DNA of 64,000 bases from Phialocephala subalpina (GCA_900073065.1 FJOG01000001.1:2202439-2266438); one strand, 5' to 3'. Shown: positions 1 to 12,236, counted from the first letter of the stretch. Made by a program: numbers and translations. The notes: generated by a model from the letters alone, not told the origin.

Positions 1-2398
1 TACACCAGGCATCGGAGTACCCATTCATCTTCCATTGCGAGTACACGTGGAGATAAGTCAAATGATCGGATTCAGGGACGAAGAACTTCTCCCGAGCTGC
101 ATCGGATTCTTCTTGGCGTTCCTTGGGTCGGTAAAAGACGTTAGGAACAGAGAGCATGGACACGATGGTCAGCATTTCTTCGCTGCAACCATAGTCCTCG
201 GAGGTGATCAGTAGCTTGGCAAGTGAAGGATCCATTGGAAAAGCTGTCATCTTCTTGCCAATGTCTGTCAAGTCCCCGATGTTATCAAGAGCGCCCAGTG
301 CCCAGAGGTCGAACAGAGAAGTCGTGATAGTGTCTTGTGGCGGAGGATCCATGAAGTCAAAGTCTAAGAGGTCTTTCACTCCTAGCGATTTGAGCAGCAG
401 AACGGTGTTGCTGAGGTTGGTACGCTGAATCTCCGGAATGGTTTGGATGTACATTTCGTCCTTGAAAGCGGCTTCTGTGAACAGATGATACGCTTTCCCA
501 GGCCCGGTCCGACCAGCTCTACCAGCTCGTTGGGAAGCATTGGCTTGTGAGATTGGGGTAATCTGAAGTGTATCCATTCCCATTCGAGGGTTGTACACTT
601 TTAGTTTCGAGTATCCGGCATCCACGACATACATGATACCATCAACTGTCAAACTAGTCTCGGCGATGTTCGTCGCCACAATGACCTTCCTGACTCCTGG
701 CGCTGCTTTGTCGAAGATCTTTGCCTGGAGATCTGCAGGCATTTGACTGTATATCGGCAGAATAAGGAGTTTTGGGGGGTCATTGAGAGCATTGAGTCGT
801 TCTTGCACCAACTCGCAGGTGACTTCGATATCCTCCTGACCAGTCATGAAGACCAAAATGTCCCCGGCTCCTTGGGATACGTGAATTGCAAGAACTTGCT
901 GGACTGCCTGATCGACGTAGTCCTCCACGGGTGAGCGATGATACATGACATCGACAGGGAATGTACGACCAGGGATGAAGAACTCCGGTGCACCACCGTA
1001 GAAATCCGAAAATCGCTTCGAGTTCATCGTAGCAGATGTCACAATCAGCTTGAGATCTCGTCGTCGTGCAAGGACTTTCTTGAAAAGGCCCATGAGCACA
1101 TCAGTATTCAAAGCTCTTTCGTGAGCCTCGTCCATGATGACACAGGAATAGCGGTCGAGATCTGGCTCATTGAGTGACTCTCTGAGCAGAACTCCGTCGG
1201 TCATATACTTGATCACCGTCTCCTTGCTCGTGCAATCTTCGAATCGAATAGCGTACCCGACAGTGCTTCCAAGCTTGCATTCCATCTCTTCACTGACACG
1301 CTTTGCCACACTCATTGCTGCCACTCTTCGGGGCTGCGTGCATCCTATCATTCCAATCTTGCCATACCCATCTTCATACAAGAACTGGGTAAGCTGGGTC
1401 GTTTTACCAGATCCAGTTTCGCCAACAACGATCACTACTTGATTGTCCCTGATGACTCTCAAGAGATCCTCTCGAACAGCAAATGCGGGTAGATACTCTC
1501 TCTGTTCCTTCAGAGACTTGCTCTGACTGAAGTTACTGGCTCCTTCATTCTTCTTCATGTGTTGTGAGAATTTGCTGTTGCCTTGGTCTTCCTCTCCTGG
1601 GATAGGGGCGGCACTATCTCCTTCGTCCTCTTTTACTCCTATCAGGTTCCCAAGAGCAGTTCCAGCCATCTTCGTAGCTTCTTGTGCTTGTTTGGCTCTC
1701 TCTTTCTGCTGGCGCTTCTCCTTGACAACCTTGCTGCCTTTCCGACTAAAGACTGCCATATCACTCTGGTAGTCTCGAACTGCAGGCACTGGCTCCAGTT
1801 GTTTTGAGAAAACAGTTCTTCCATCCAAGAACGGAGGCTTGAGATCATGAACCAGTAGATGCACCCGAGTAGCTTCTTCATCATCCTCAAAATCATCTCC
1901 CATATCTCTTCGTTGTGCCACGCCCGAGGTGAGCATTCGATTCGTTTCCCAAGCGTCGACATCTTTCTGCTTTTGCGTAGCTCGCGCACTCATCCGCTTC
2001 CCAGTCTTCTTCTCTACCAACGCTGCCTCCCTCTGCTGATCTGCCCACGAATTATCGTAGGATCCGAATGGGTTGTGGGTTTCATCTCCGAAGGTATGGC
2101 CAGATTCGTCTCCTGCATACCAATCTCGATCAAGGGCATTCGAATCTTCTTCGTCCACAAACGGCTCTGGTCCATCAAATTCCTGTTGTCGAGGAGCAGG
2201 AGGGTATCTTGACTGTGCTCGAGGTGTTGACGCACGCGAGCCATTTCCCATTCGACTTTGGGATCTCGAAGCATTTGAACCCGGGCCATTTCGAAGGGGA
2301 GAAGGTCGATCAGGAATTACAAATCTGTCGTCTGATCGCAATGGATTGAAGTCCAGCTTCCGTCGCTTTGGGCTTGCTTCTCTGTCGTCTCTGTCCAT
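1..2398 (-). CDS. PRP16: PRP16-type DEAH-box spliceosomal RNA helicase (C-terminus beyond window)
   Basis: An ATPase that remodels the spliceosome after the first step of splicing; it acts in the nucleus. The window holds about 799 codons in one uninterrupted frame from the ATG at 2398. The first 300 or so residues are charged and low in complexity, as in Prp16/DHX38. The helicase core follows: P-loop GETGSGKT (about residues 325-332, near 1400-1425), DEAH (near 1121-1132), then SAT, and the motif VI region with [12 protein letters not shown]. The stretches around [19 protein letters not shown] and IRFEDCTS fit Prp16 better than Prp2, Prp22 or Prp43. The frame is still open at base 1, so the end of the HA2 region and the OB fold are missing. 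It is divergent from PWP1, with 206 bases between the two start codons. Identification is from remembered family sequence; Prp2 is the main alternative. Confidence 0.93.
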   Translation of the reverse strand, partial: MDRDDREASPKRRKLDFNPLRSDDRFVIPDRPSPLRNGPGSNASRSQSRMGNGSRASTPRAQSRYPPAPRQQEFDGPEPFVDEEDSNALDRDWYAGDESGHTFGDETHNPFGSYDNSWADQQREAALVEKKTGKRMSARATQKQKDVDAWETNRMLTSGVAQRRDMGDDFEDDEEATRVHLLVHDLKPPFLDGRTVFSKQLEPVPAVRDYQSDMAVFSRKGSKVVKEKRQQKERAKQAQEATKMAGTALGNLIGVKEDEGDSAAPIPGEEDQGNSKFSQHMKKNEGASNFSQSKSLKEQREYLPAFAVREDLLRVIRDNQVVIVVGETGSGKTTQLTQFLYEDGYGKIGMIGCTQPRRVAAMSVAKRVSEEMECKLGSTVGYAIRFEDCTSKETVIKYMTDGVLLRESLNEPDLDRYSCVIMDEAHERALNTDVLMGLFKKVLARRRDLKLIVTSATMNSKRFSDFYGGAPEFFIPGRTFPVDVMYHRSPVEDYVDQAVQQVLAIHVSQGAGDILVFMTGQEDIEVTCELVQERLNALNDPPKLLILPIYSQMPADLQAKIFDKAAPGVRKVIVATNIAETSLTVDGIMYVVDAGYSKLKVYNPRMGMDTLQITPISQANASQRAGRAGRTGPGKAYHLFTEAAFKDEMYIQTIPEIQRTNLSNTVLLLKSLGVKDLLDFDFMDPPPQDTITTSLFDLWALGALDNIGDLTDIGKKMTAFPMDPSLAKLLITSEDYGCSEEMLTIVSMLSVPNVFYRPKERQEESDAAREKFFVPESDHLTYLHVYSQWKMNGYSDAWC

Positions 2399-2604
2399 TT
2401 TGCTGGTTGTCTCATTGAAATTTGGAGGTTTAAGATCAGCCCGAAAAAATAAGCCATTCGGGAGGAGCCTCAAGTATCAAAACAACGCTAAGATAAGCTT
2501 AGCGGGATTCTTATCGGCCCAAAAAAGTTTTGGGCCGATTTTCAATGTGGGATTCTTCGAATTCAACGAATGTTCATCTTGACATATTGTCACATCAAAA
2601 CAGC
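2399..2604. promoter_or_regulatory. Shared divergent promoter of PRP16 and PWP1 with three inverted repeats
   Basis: The 206 bases between two divergent start codons must contain both core promoters and both 5' leaders. Three perfect inverted repeats lie in a row: a 6-base-arm pair (2440-2445 with 2457-2462), a 7-base-arm pair with a 5-base loop (arms cgctaag and cttagcg, about 2486-2504), and a 12-base-arm pair with a 3-base loop (2513-2524 with 2528-2539). GATA-type cores (GATAA or its complement) occur in the second and third. Seen in sequence; function is inferred. Confidence 0.6.
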
Positions 2605-4360
2605 ATGTCGATGATTACTGCTACAGCGTGGGTTCCACGTGGATTTGCGGCCCCATTTCCAACCAAGTACGAGTTCGACGAGGACGAATTCCAGCGCATC
2701 GCAGAACTCGCAAAGCTTCAGCTTGACGATGCGAACGAGGACTTAGAAGATGCGCGCAAAACTGCTGCAGATGGCGCAGATGAGATGGATAACGATGAAG
2801 ACTCGGAAGTCAAGCCATCCAGGTCATCTAAGGCGAAGAAGTCGGAAGAGTTAGCAGGATTTATCACATTTCTTTACGCGCCTACTAACGTATCCCAGGG
2901 ATGAAGATGACGACCTCAAGGAATATGATCTGGAGCACTACGACAGCGATGTCGCAAATGACAATGGCGGCGAAGGTGTTGGCATGGGCATGTTCGGCAA
3001 TGTCAAGTCACTGGCGTACCACGAGTCGAATGCGGATGATCCTTACATTACCATGCAAGAGAACGAGGAAGATGACGAGGACCGAGAGGAGCTTCAAATC
3101 CTGGCCACGGACAACATGCTTTTGGCAGCAAAGATAGAAGACGAAGTAGCACATCTCGAAATCTACGTCTACGAGGATTCGGCGGACAACCTATACGTAC
3201 ACCATGACATTATGCTTCCAGCGATACCCCTCTGTGTTGAATGGTTGGATTTACCTGTCGGCAAGTCAAATGTTGACAAAGATTCCAGGGCGAACTTCGT
3301 GGCAGTTGGTACTTTCGATCCGGACATTGAGATTTGGGACCTGGATACTATCGATTGCATGTACCCTAATGCCATTCTCGGCCAAGGCGGCGAGAGCAAT
3401 AATGCGGAAAATGGTGAGAAAAAGAAGAAGAAGAAAAAGAAGAAGTCGAAGAAGACCAACGACGACTATCATGTGGATTCTGTTCTCTCTCTGGCTGCCA
3501 ATAGGCATCACCGAAATCTATTGGCGTCAGCCTCAGCAGACAAAACAGTCAAGTTATGGGACCTGAACACGACGAAGTGTGCAAAGTCTTACACATACCA
3601 CACCGACAAAGTCTGCTCGTTAGCATGGCATCCAAAGGAATCAACAATCCTGCTGAGCGGGAGCTATGACCGGACAGTTGTTGCTGCTGATATGAGAGCA
3701 CCAGATGCAAAGGCTCCAACTTGGGGAGTGGAAAGTGATGTGGAGACGGTCAAGTGGGATCCTCATGACCCGAACTACTTCTACATTTCGACAGAGAATG
3801 GTGTTATCCACTACCACGATGTCAGGAAAGCTCCATCAAGTCCAGCAGCAAGCAAACCTGTCTGGATCTTGCAAGCACACGATGAATCAGTATCTTCGCT
3901 CGACATCAATCCTGTTATTCCTGGGTTTATGGTGACTGGATCCACTGACAGACAGGTAAAGCTCTGGAATATTCAACCTTCTGGTCCATCGATGGTAGTC
4001 TCGAGAGATCTGGAGGTTGGTAAGGTGTTCTCAACAACTTTTGCTCCTGACGAAGAAGTTGGTTTCAGACTTGCTGTAGCTGGAAGTAAAGGCATCGTCC
4101 AGATTTGGGTAAGAACTCTCCTTTCACTTGACTCGGAGCATTCTGCTGACGTGATATCAAAGGATACTTCCACCAATTCAGCAGTCCGACGAGCTTTCGC
4201 GGATAGAGTGGCTCCAGTTGAAGGAGAGATTAAGGAAAGATTGGTAGGCGTGGAGGACGACAGCAGTGAATCGGAAGATGAAGAAGGCGGGGCTGAAACT
4301 GGAGATGGAGATGCAGAGGCCGGAGAAGAAAAAGGATGGGAGTCGATGGATGAAGATTAG
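2605..4360 (+). CDS. PWP1: WD40 protein PWP1, ribosome biogenesis
   Basis: Periodic tryptophan protein 1 is a nucleolar WD40 protein needed for rRNA processing and large-subunit biogenesis. Spliced model: 2605-2849, 2899-4108, 4163-4360, giving 550 residues. The N-terminus (MSMITATAWVPRG) and the acidic stretch before the first blade match the family. WD repeats are visible, for example SASADKTVKLWDL, SGSYDRTVVAADM and TGSTDRQVKLWNI. A run of lysines (about 3418-3460) sits before the central blades, and the C-terminus is acidic (ending ESMDED). The first intron (2850-2898) starts GTTAGC, a weak donor, but has a perfect ACTAAC branch point. The second (4109-4162) is 54 bases, in frame and free of stops; removing it joins IW to DTSTNSAVRRAF, as the family expects. 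The start is the first ATG, divergent from PRP16. Confidence 0.93.
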
Positions 4361-6384
4361 GGCCACCGCATTGGACGGAAATCGAATCTCCCTCTCGACT
4401 GCTACCCACCGACTTTTCGGCGCATTGATGCAAGTCTACGAGAATTCGAATTCGATACCATGATGCAGACTCGAAACGAAGCTTAGATCTGCTGGTGAGA
4501 CCGCCCAGCGATCAGTTGCGTAATACTGATGGTACTTTGCTGTCGCTCCTATAGGTATGTCGAAAAGGAATAAATGTCCGAATTTGAGGATCGTGAAGAA
4601 TTTGGACAATCATGGCAGTTGCATTGATTTCCCCACAAAAAGGAATTGTACATATGTTATGGGGGTCGTCCGATTTTCCACTGCACAGACTCGTGCATTG
4701 AGGATTTCCACGGTTCATCTCAAGAGAATCAATGCGGAAGGTTCACCACAATGCAGCAAAGCTTCCACAGCATGCACTTGACCACAACTTGTCCACACTG
4801 AGTGGCGATCGATAATAATGATCAAATATATTTGGGACATCCTACAGACTCGAGGATTGCAGAGGTGGCCCTGCATTCAGCCGCTTCAAGCACACTCATG
4901 ATTTGCTGCAGCTCAGCGACTTGCTTTACCGATGGACGAAAATACCTAGGTAAAAGGGGAAAAGCAGTATGACCGCGGCGCAAACGAACACACATTTTCC
5001 AACTCTGGCAAACGCAAGGCATCATATGTGCTCATGGATCGAGGCGGGAGGCGATGTTCTCTCGAATGTTTCCCCTTGAGTTGAGCGGATGCGCGCGCCT
5101 TTGAATCCGGGCAATCGTTGCGATGCTTTTCGTCCAAGCCTCTCTGTACCTGAAACTCAGGATGAGAGCATCGAAGAAACATCTGACGAATGGCAGCTGT
5201 CTGTGCCTGGCGCCCCCGTTTCGACGATTCTCGAGCGCCAATCGCCACCAAAGTGGGCAAGTGTCGTCCCATTCGTCGAGTGACATCCCTACGATAATTT
5301 GAGAAACGAATCAATTTGGGGAAGGTTGAACAGGGTTCAGGACTCGATTGCGGACCTTTTTCTCGCACCATGCGGTTAGGGGTTAGGCTCTCCCTAAGTA
5401 GAGATCCCACGGTGCCCATGCTTGCGCAAACGCTACGCTGGACGACAAACTTAGAGCCTTAGAGCACACTTAGAGAGCGGTCTCACCATCAGCGACCCGT
5501 CAGATTGATTAATTGGCTGAAAGTGTATGAAAGTTTCTGGATAATTGGGTTCATGTGTTCTCGGTCTGCCCTTCCCCCTGCCGAAGAATCCAACAGGGGC
5601 TCAACGCGTGGAGGCAATTGATCCGCTGGCAGGGATGCAGGTTGAAAACTTCGACCAGGCCAGCATTCTCCCCTGCAGCACAGCGCACCGATCGAGCACG
5701 GCAGAAGGATTCTTCCCCCTTCCGTGGTGACTTCTCTTTTATCTCCTCAACGCGCTCCTTCTTCGACAGCATCAATAGCATCAACAGAGCATCGCCGGGC
5801 CGATACACCTCATATTCGTTCCTTCCGAACCTGGTTTGTTCGAGACTCCTTATCGAGAAACCACACACGATCACTTCAAGCCTATCAACCAGAAACACAA
5901 AAAGCACCTTTGAGTTCAACTTTGCTCCACAGGACCGCGTCCACGATCACCACGATTCACTCACTCCACCGCATTTGCTGAACGACAGAACGTTACTTTC
6001 CACGTATATATTCACTTTCACCCCACACCAAACCGATCTTCCCCGCATTGTTTATCAACGCCTTGACCTTTGGGCAACATCACCAAGGAGGATCACTCTC
6101 AACAGTCACCAGACATTCAAGTCGTTCGCTCAACTCTGTGACCTTCCAAGCTAGGCATTTTGGGAGCGATACATACATCACAAGAAGTGCCTGCAGCACA
6201 CTTTTGGTCATCTGCCAATCGAAGCAACCGATTTCCTGCAACTGGCCGAAATCATCCGCTGCGACCTCCATTCGGCAAAATCGCAACCCCACCAAATTTG
6301 TTAGACTACCAACGTGCTCGTTGGTGGGAAGAATAACGAACCTCCGAATACCCTTATCTTCCAATTTCGATCTTAACCAGCAAA
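4361..6384. other. Intergenic stretch and long C-rich leader of the 6385 gene
   Basis: No gene is supported. The left part is PWP1 3' flank. From roughly 5720 to 6384 the strand is rich in C and T (repeated ccac, cctc and ttcc) with few G, typical of a long fungal 5' untranslated leader for the gene at 6385. A 199-codon open frame at 5555-6154 and a 157-codon minus frame at 4946-5419 lack domains and coding-like composition, so I read both as chance. Confidence 0.5.
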
Positions 6385-7134
6385 ATGTCGCTCTCAAGGG
6401 CCTTCACTACTAGGCGGAGTGCCAAAGCTAATGCTGATGCTTCTGCCGACATCCCCAAGAGATCGATTACCACTAAGCACTCCTTCTCTGGTACGATCAG
6501 ACACAAGATCTCTGCTCCGATTGAGTTGATCTCAACGACAAACATGCTCTCCTACAACGCGCCAGACATCTTCCCAAGCAACTCTTCGTCAGCTTCCTCG
6601 CACTCTGGAGACGAATCAGGTCACGATTCAACTTTCTCGTCACCTTTGACTTCGCCAGATACCTCATCTATTGAGTCGTCCTCGCCAACTTCGCCCGAGC
6701 CAAACCACCTATCATGCTACTTCGGTGTACCGTCAAGGCAAAGCGCTTCGGATAGCGAGGCTCCTGTTGTGCCAAAGAGGGCTGTTTCTCACACCAAGAG
6801 TGCGAGCTTGCAAAGATCTGCTTCACGAATGTCGTCGAGAAAACCCAGTACATCCACTGCACGATCATCGATCAATATGTTCACCGCCAACGTCGACACG
6901 ATCGAGCAGCACCAACAGCATCCTTTCGGCAACGAACTTGCTCAAGTCTCCGAGCTAGCGGAAGAATATGGAATTAGCAAGGAGAAGCTGGCAGTTGTGG
7001 ACGAGGAGGAACAAGAATTGATCTCGAAGGGATTATTCAAGTTCCGAGCAGAGGACTATATGAGCGAGATTCAGGGCCTATTCATGAGCGCTTTTGGCGA
7101 TACAAGACCGACAATGTCCTCGATGTGGATATAG
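6385..7134 (+). CDS. Conserved-looking fungal hypothetical protein, Ser-rich, 249 residues
   Basis: An intronless frame of 249 residues beginning MSLSRAFTTRR. Function is not recognised. It has a basic N-terminus, then a short block with SAPIELISTTNMLSYNAPDI. A long Ser/Thr/Pro-rich segment follows (about residues 60-175) with many SP/TP sites and the block SYFGV-like (LSCYFGVPSR). The C-terminal 50 residues are better ordered and acidic (ELAEEYGISKEKLAVVDEEEQELISKG split by segment), ending EDYMSEIQGLFMSAFGDTRP. The layout resembles a conserved Pezizomycotina family of unknown role: a disordered phospho-rich middle with short conserved ends. The start sits in an aaaATGtc context at the end of a C-rich leader. 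I see no membrane segment or signal peptide. The balanced codons and conserved-looking ends make it likely to be real; the function is open. Confidence 0.75.
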   Translation: MSLSRAFTTRRSAKANADASADIPKRSITTKHSFSGTIRHKISAPIELISTTNMLSYNAPDIFPSNSSSASSHSGDESGHDSTFSSPLTSPDTSSIESSSPTSPEPNHLSCYFGVPSRQSASDSEAPVVPKRAVSHTKSASLQRSASRMSSRKPSTSTARSSINMFTANVDTIEQHQQHPFGNELAQVSELAEEYGISKEKLAVVDEEEQELISKGLFKFRAEDYMSEIQGLFMSAFGDTRPTMSSMWI

Positions 7135-9398
7135 TGTGGGACTGGTTTTCACACTTCTATTCACCGCCATACATTTGATTTGGACCCTTTCTTCGACTGT
7201 ACATACTTTATTTCGGACATTTGTCCACCTTCTTACGCTCCTTTACGAAATATTTGCACAACGTTCTACGTCCTGGCTTTACGGAAAATGAGTGGATTGG
7301 AGTTCTGGTTGGGAATTCTTCCGGTGGAAGAACGGTGGTATTGCTTGGAATTCATGGGCGATTCCCACACACTCATTTTTCGAATCATCTACACTCTCTA
7401 CGAGTATTTCTCTTTGCTGGACAGAATGATGGTCAGCTCTGCATTAGCAGTGGAATAACCTAGACATTAGTTGTAAAACTCCTCAAGTTGAAGCAAATTC
7501 AATGATTTCATCAAACTAAGGTCTTACATCACATGCCCCTCTTCACTCGTGAATCAAAATCTACCTAAATTGGAGAATCACGATTTGTCTAAAACACCTC
7601 GGCGCCAGGCCTCCGTCTCTTATAAGCAGAATGCGGAGAAGAGCTCCTTCCTGAAAATTGCAATGTCTGGTTCAAGGTGGAGAAGAGATCTTCGATGCAT
7701 CGAATGCATATATTCATGGAAATCACCTTCAGATCATATCCGTCATAATTTTTCCAGCCAACAAGGGGATCCTGATCTCCTGCTCGTCTATTGATCAGTT
7801 GTCTGATCTACAAAACGGTGATGCACACGATGCACTCCGGATATTTGGCTGATGGAATCCTAGGAGATGTTGAGACGGTTGGTGTTTGAAGGGCTGTAGG
7901 GGAGTTCACGGGATATTATGTAAGTAGGCTGGTAAGCGAGGAGAGCTTGGACGGATGGGGCTTAGTTGGAGCGGGGCGGGATGGGAAAAGTTGCGGTGAC
8001 ATTTTTGCCAGCTTCAAAACCTCGAATCCTAGAACATAAGACCTCGACACGAAACTCTTCACTTCTGCCACCAGAGCATCGCAGACAAACATGACGCTAC
8101 ACACTATTTAACCACTCCTCGTAAGTTTCTCATTCCTTCTCCCGCGCTCTTGTTCGTTTTGCGTCGCGACAATTGTTGCAAGACGACAGAAGAGGGCCAG
8201 ACAAAAAAAAAATTCCGGAATGATGAGATCCCACCCTTTTTTAAATCTTTAGGAAGAGCCGTATAAGGCCGACAATCCAAAACATAACGGGCCGTGTTGG
8301 TATCGTCACATGCAGCGGTCTCGTTAGGGTTGTTAGCGGTGCTTAGAATATGGGTTTCTGAACAAATTGCCATATTGGCGCATGCTTGTTTATAAGCATG
8401 TGCCTTGTGGCTTTATATTGTCATTGTTATCCGCGGAGAAGGTGTTTGGAGGGTAGTGACGCTGACGGCAGATTTATAGGGAATGGGTTTCAATCCACGA
8501 TTGGTGCCAAATTTAGGACGCGGTACGATGAACAGAACGAAATAGAACAGAACACACGGTACGGCCCAGACCTATTTACCTGACGTGCGCAGAAGGTTGG
8601 GATCCGGGGAACACACGGGTCGGGATGATGCTGTTTGTGAAGCGGAGATATGTTCGATTCGAAACGCTGCTAGAAAGATGGGCTGCTTCAGATTGAGTGC
8701 GCTCGCGAATTTCGGATATCTTCTTCCAAACGATGTTTGAAAACGAGGGCTGGTATTAAAGGTGAGTTATGGGAGGGTCTTCTTGGATCTGCTAGTCGGT
8801 TGGTGCAACATACATTTTCGTTGCGAGGCTTGGGTGTGGAGGTTGAGGGAGATCATACATGACGCGAGGTGCGGGGGCTATGTTTGCGCTGCGAGGGAAA
8901 GTGGTGCCGAGTGGTACCTCTTGTTCGAGGTTCGAGATTTCGATTGTGGCAGAGATGGCGATCAACTAATGTCACTCGCTACTTACAGGGGAGAGACGAT
9001 CAACGTTGGTAAAGACATCTGGAGGTAGCTCTTCCAGATCAACGCCAGAGCCGTGTACCTCACTTCGTTGTGCCAGCCACAATTGACTCTCCAATTTGAT
9101 CTTAGACCATGCTCTCGCAGAGTTTTGATACAGTATGAATTGAATCAATTTGACCATGCGCATCTTCAAGTCCATTTGAATGCCCCAAGTCTTTCTCATG
9201 CTTTGGGAATTGTCCTTTGCGTTCGTTCCCCGACTACGCTTCAGTATATACTGTACCATTTGCCTTCCATCACTGCCTGGCATTCGTTCCTAGATAGGTG
9301 AGACCCCCTCGGATTCAACCTTGATTTGTACAAACTTCATTGCCATTACTTAAACGAGCCAAGAATCCTGAAAGCAAAAATGCCATATCCGCAATGCC
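7135..9398. other. Intergenic, no gene supported
   Basis: It holds the 3' flank of the 6385 gene and the 3' flank of the DUF1479 gene, which converge here. All open frames are under 105 codons, overlap in conflicting frames and show no domain. A small inverted repeat (7-base arms, 6-base loop) lies at 8381-8400. Nothing else stands out. Confidence 0.5.
8381..8400. repeat. Short perfect inverted repeat
   Basis: Arms catgctt (8381-8387) and aagcatg (8394-8400) with a 6-base spacer. It is isolated in an intergenic region with no gene nearby that it would obviously serve. An 7-base stem of this kind is expected by chance now and then. Confidence 0.4.
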
Positions 9399-11033
9399 CT
9401 ACGCAAATCCCAAAATCTGGTTAGCCCTCTCAATCATCTCCTCCGCGCCCTTCGTTTGATCCGAATCCATCTTCTCCAATTTCGCGAGACCCATAGACCT
9501 CAATCCATCCTCTCCTCCCTTCTCGGCAACAAACTCAATCGTCTCTTCCAACATACTCAGACTCTCCTTTCCCACCCGGGAAGTCAAGGCCTAGATAACC
9601 AACCAAGAAGTTCTCACGCTGACTGAGAAGGTATTTTGCATTTGCTTCTGTGGTGGGATTGACTCCGATGTAGATCACGCTTGAATCTCCTTTTCCTGTA
9701 TGTTCTTTGTCGACTGCGTGGATTGCTGAAGCTGTGTTAGTCTTTTGAAAAGTAGGAGAGGGGAGAGGGGCGAGAAGGACTCACAATCACAATGCCACAC
9801 AACAAAATCCCCAGGCTCAATCTTCGGGATATGAACCATCGTATCCGCCAACTCCAGATTCGGATGATCAACATCATTCAACTCCTGTCCATTCCCCGGG
9901 TTCGCTCCTTGCAACACACTATCCATCTCAACAACACTCTTCAACCTCCACCCCTTCCCGTCCTTCAACCCCTTTCCCGCTGCTACCGGATCAAAAAACG
10001 GCCTCAGCAAGAAATACGCAGTTGAAAGTTTGTTCAATGGGTTCACCATCAGTGTCCCCTCCCGTGGGCCAGTGTGAGAAAGACTCAACCACCCTTGAAA
10101 GCATCTATACATCGAACAACTCCCACTCCCCTGATAAAGATCGCTCACTGCCGGAATACGACAACTTGCTTCCCAAGGATCATATTCCTCCCATTTCCCT
10201 TGGAAGATTTTGGAGTATACGTCGCCGAGACCATAGCCGTTTGGTTCCCAGCACTCGACGGACCCGCCATCGACGTGGGGCCCGAGGGTGAATGCGGAGT
10301 CGCCTGGTTGCCGGATTCGGATTCGATCAGCGTAGGTTAGGGGGTTTGAGAGGGAGATCAGGGCGTCTGGGTTGGAGGAGTGCCAGAATTTAGACATGAG
10401 CCAGGATTGAGCTTTGAGGATGTTGGGGCGGGCGCGGGCTTTGACTTGGGAGGGTGCCCAGCAGAGCTCGAAGACTGCGGGATTGTTTGCTGGGAAGCCT
10501 GTTTCTCTCAATGAGTAATTGTTCAGAAGACGAAAGACAATAAAGAGGTGAGCCACCTTTCGTCGAAGGATTCATCCTAACATACTCTTCCGTCTCCTCC
10601 TTGTACCCTCTCGCCTCACTCTCCGGTACAACACCCTTTATCACACCTACTCCCCTCCACTTCATCTCCCTCATAAACTCCTCTGGAGCCTTCCCCAAAT
10701 CCTCAAAATTGATCTGTGGAATTATAGCTGGAGCTTTCTGCTTCACAAGCTCATTTTCTATTGCCAGTTGTTCTGGGAGCCGATCCCAGCTTTCAGTCAA
10801 TCGTTCTTCGTTGCCACGAAGGAGGTTCCGTTTTATGTTGCGAAACGTTCAGGGAGGGGCGGGGGCCTGACACCGGAGAGGGAGACGAAGACGGCGGAAA
10901 TGTCGCCCTCTTTTCTCTGTGATCTTGAGGATGTGGATTCTAGGGCTGTTGATATGTGACGAGTGAGGAGGGGAGTTTTTGAGAGGAGGGTTGTGGGGAG
11001 GGAGGGAATGGGTGTTATTTTTAATGTCAACAT
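9399..11033 (-). pseudogene. DUF1479 (YbiU-like) oxygenase-fold gene with two apparent frameshifts
   Basis: DUF1479 proteins have an Fe(II)/2-oxoglutarate-oxygenase-like fold of uncertain substrate. The encoded segments follow the fungal family in order: a mitochondrial-type N-terminus (MLTLKITPIPSLPTTLL), EGDISAVFVSLSGVRPPPLP, IPQINFEDLG, YADRIRIRQPGDSAFTLGPH with the HxD of HVDGG, then EPGDFVVWHCD, IHAVDKEHTGKGDSS and a C-terminal ANQILGF. Introns fit at 10556-10499 and 9784-9726 (a tandem acceptor at 9733/9732 would add two residues). Two breaks do not fit splicing well. Near 10835 one base seems lost between ERFAT and IKRNLLRGNEE. Near 9545 the frame runs into a TGA at 9537-9535, although the next frame continues the family C-terminus to the stop at 9399. 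It is either a decaying gene or draft sequence errors. The catalytic HxD is intact. Confidence 0.75.
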
Positions 11034-12236
11034 TGTATTTAGTGGGAAATGTAACAAAACAGAAAGAGGCGAAGGCAGAGGAAGTGGTTCGGAGCTCCAG
11101 GACAAGCAGACTTCGATGTATTATTATACTTTTCGTAGAGCTGACTCCACACGAACAGACTAAATCACATTCAGGGTCCAGGTGCAGCAAGTGAACGAAT
11201 CTCTGTCTTGGGATGAGGCGTTGAACTTCCTTGCGGGGAAGATTATGGAGGCGAAAGTTGAATGCGGGGCGGAGCGGAGCCCCCATTCTGGTAAGCCGCC
11301 TTCGACCGCAGTATCAAGATCTTCCATCGATGAAGTTTGAGCCATTGTTCCAGGATACCCGAAGACTTTGGTGTCTTGCCTGAAATTCCCACTTTCAACT
11401 ATGCTCTTCTTATTTGAGCTGAAATTATTCTTTCACTTGGAAGTGTCGATGAGCCCCTTTCTAATCGAGGGAGGGCTTGGATCCTAAGGAGTCCGCATCT
11501 GAGTGTGGCAATGATCAGATCAAGTGCAGACTTGAGATTGTGGATAATGTATTCGTGTAAATGGAATACTAATTCCGAATGTGCCTCACGACTTGCGCCT
11601 TCCGAGATTGGTTTCCTTGAGCAAGGCTGGGTGCACTTTATGGCATTTTGAAAGGTAGGCCTCAGCTGCCGAGCGTGAACCACCTACCCTTCCCTCTATC
11701 CCCCTGAATCTCCGAATCTCCGAATCTCTTCCTGCAAATTTTCAAGTTGAGATACTTTGCCAAACCACCGGCCAAGTTATGAAACATGACAAACTAACCA
11801 AGTTCTCGTGAGTGGCAGATCTCATCGGCTCAGTCCATCTTCAGACTACCATTAAGGTTATGAAGACGTCGTCCGAACTTCTTCCATGAATAATCCGTCA
11901 TAATGGCGATAGATTTCCAGATGCATTCTTGTGCATCAAATTATGTTGCTCGAGCTCGACAGAGTTGTGATGTCATCGAGCGAATCAAGGGTGAGTCCAG
12001 TTTTGCCGCAGATGCGTTGATACATTCACACCATTTCCGACATCCTAACTTATTTGAGAAACTCCGACCTCCTCCTCAATTATCATTTACAGCCAAACCT
12101 TGAGCGAAGCGTTTGTCGGCGCTCGATTGACTACAAACAATGCAGGTGCACAGCTTTTTACTTCAAACTGAAGGAGTTGCATGTCAAGCTAGTTCTGAGG
12201 CATTCGGGCCTTGCTATATTTGCCATCTCCGCCACC
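11034..12236. other. Divergent intergenic region between DUF1479 and a zinc-cluster regulator
   Basis: About 1.2 kb upstream of both flanking genes. No open frame with coding character. It presumably holds both promoters; no specific site is claimed. Confidence 0.45.

Noticed and set aside
4946..5419. 157-codon minus-strand open frame
   Set aside because: Arg/Ser-rich random composition, no domain, no matching neighbouring exons.
5555..6154. 199-codon plus-strand open frame
   Set aside because: It lies in a C-rich leader where stops are rare, has no domain, and ends before the well-supported start at 6385.
8640..8680. gttcgattcg resembling a tRNA B box
   Set aside because: No A box or acceptor stem pairing at the right distance.
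10791..10847. A 57-base intron across the first DUF1479 break
   Set aside because: It has plausible ends but would remove IKRNLLRGNEERLTES, which fits the family; a frameshift explains the data better.
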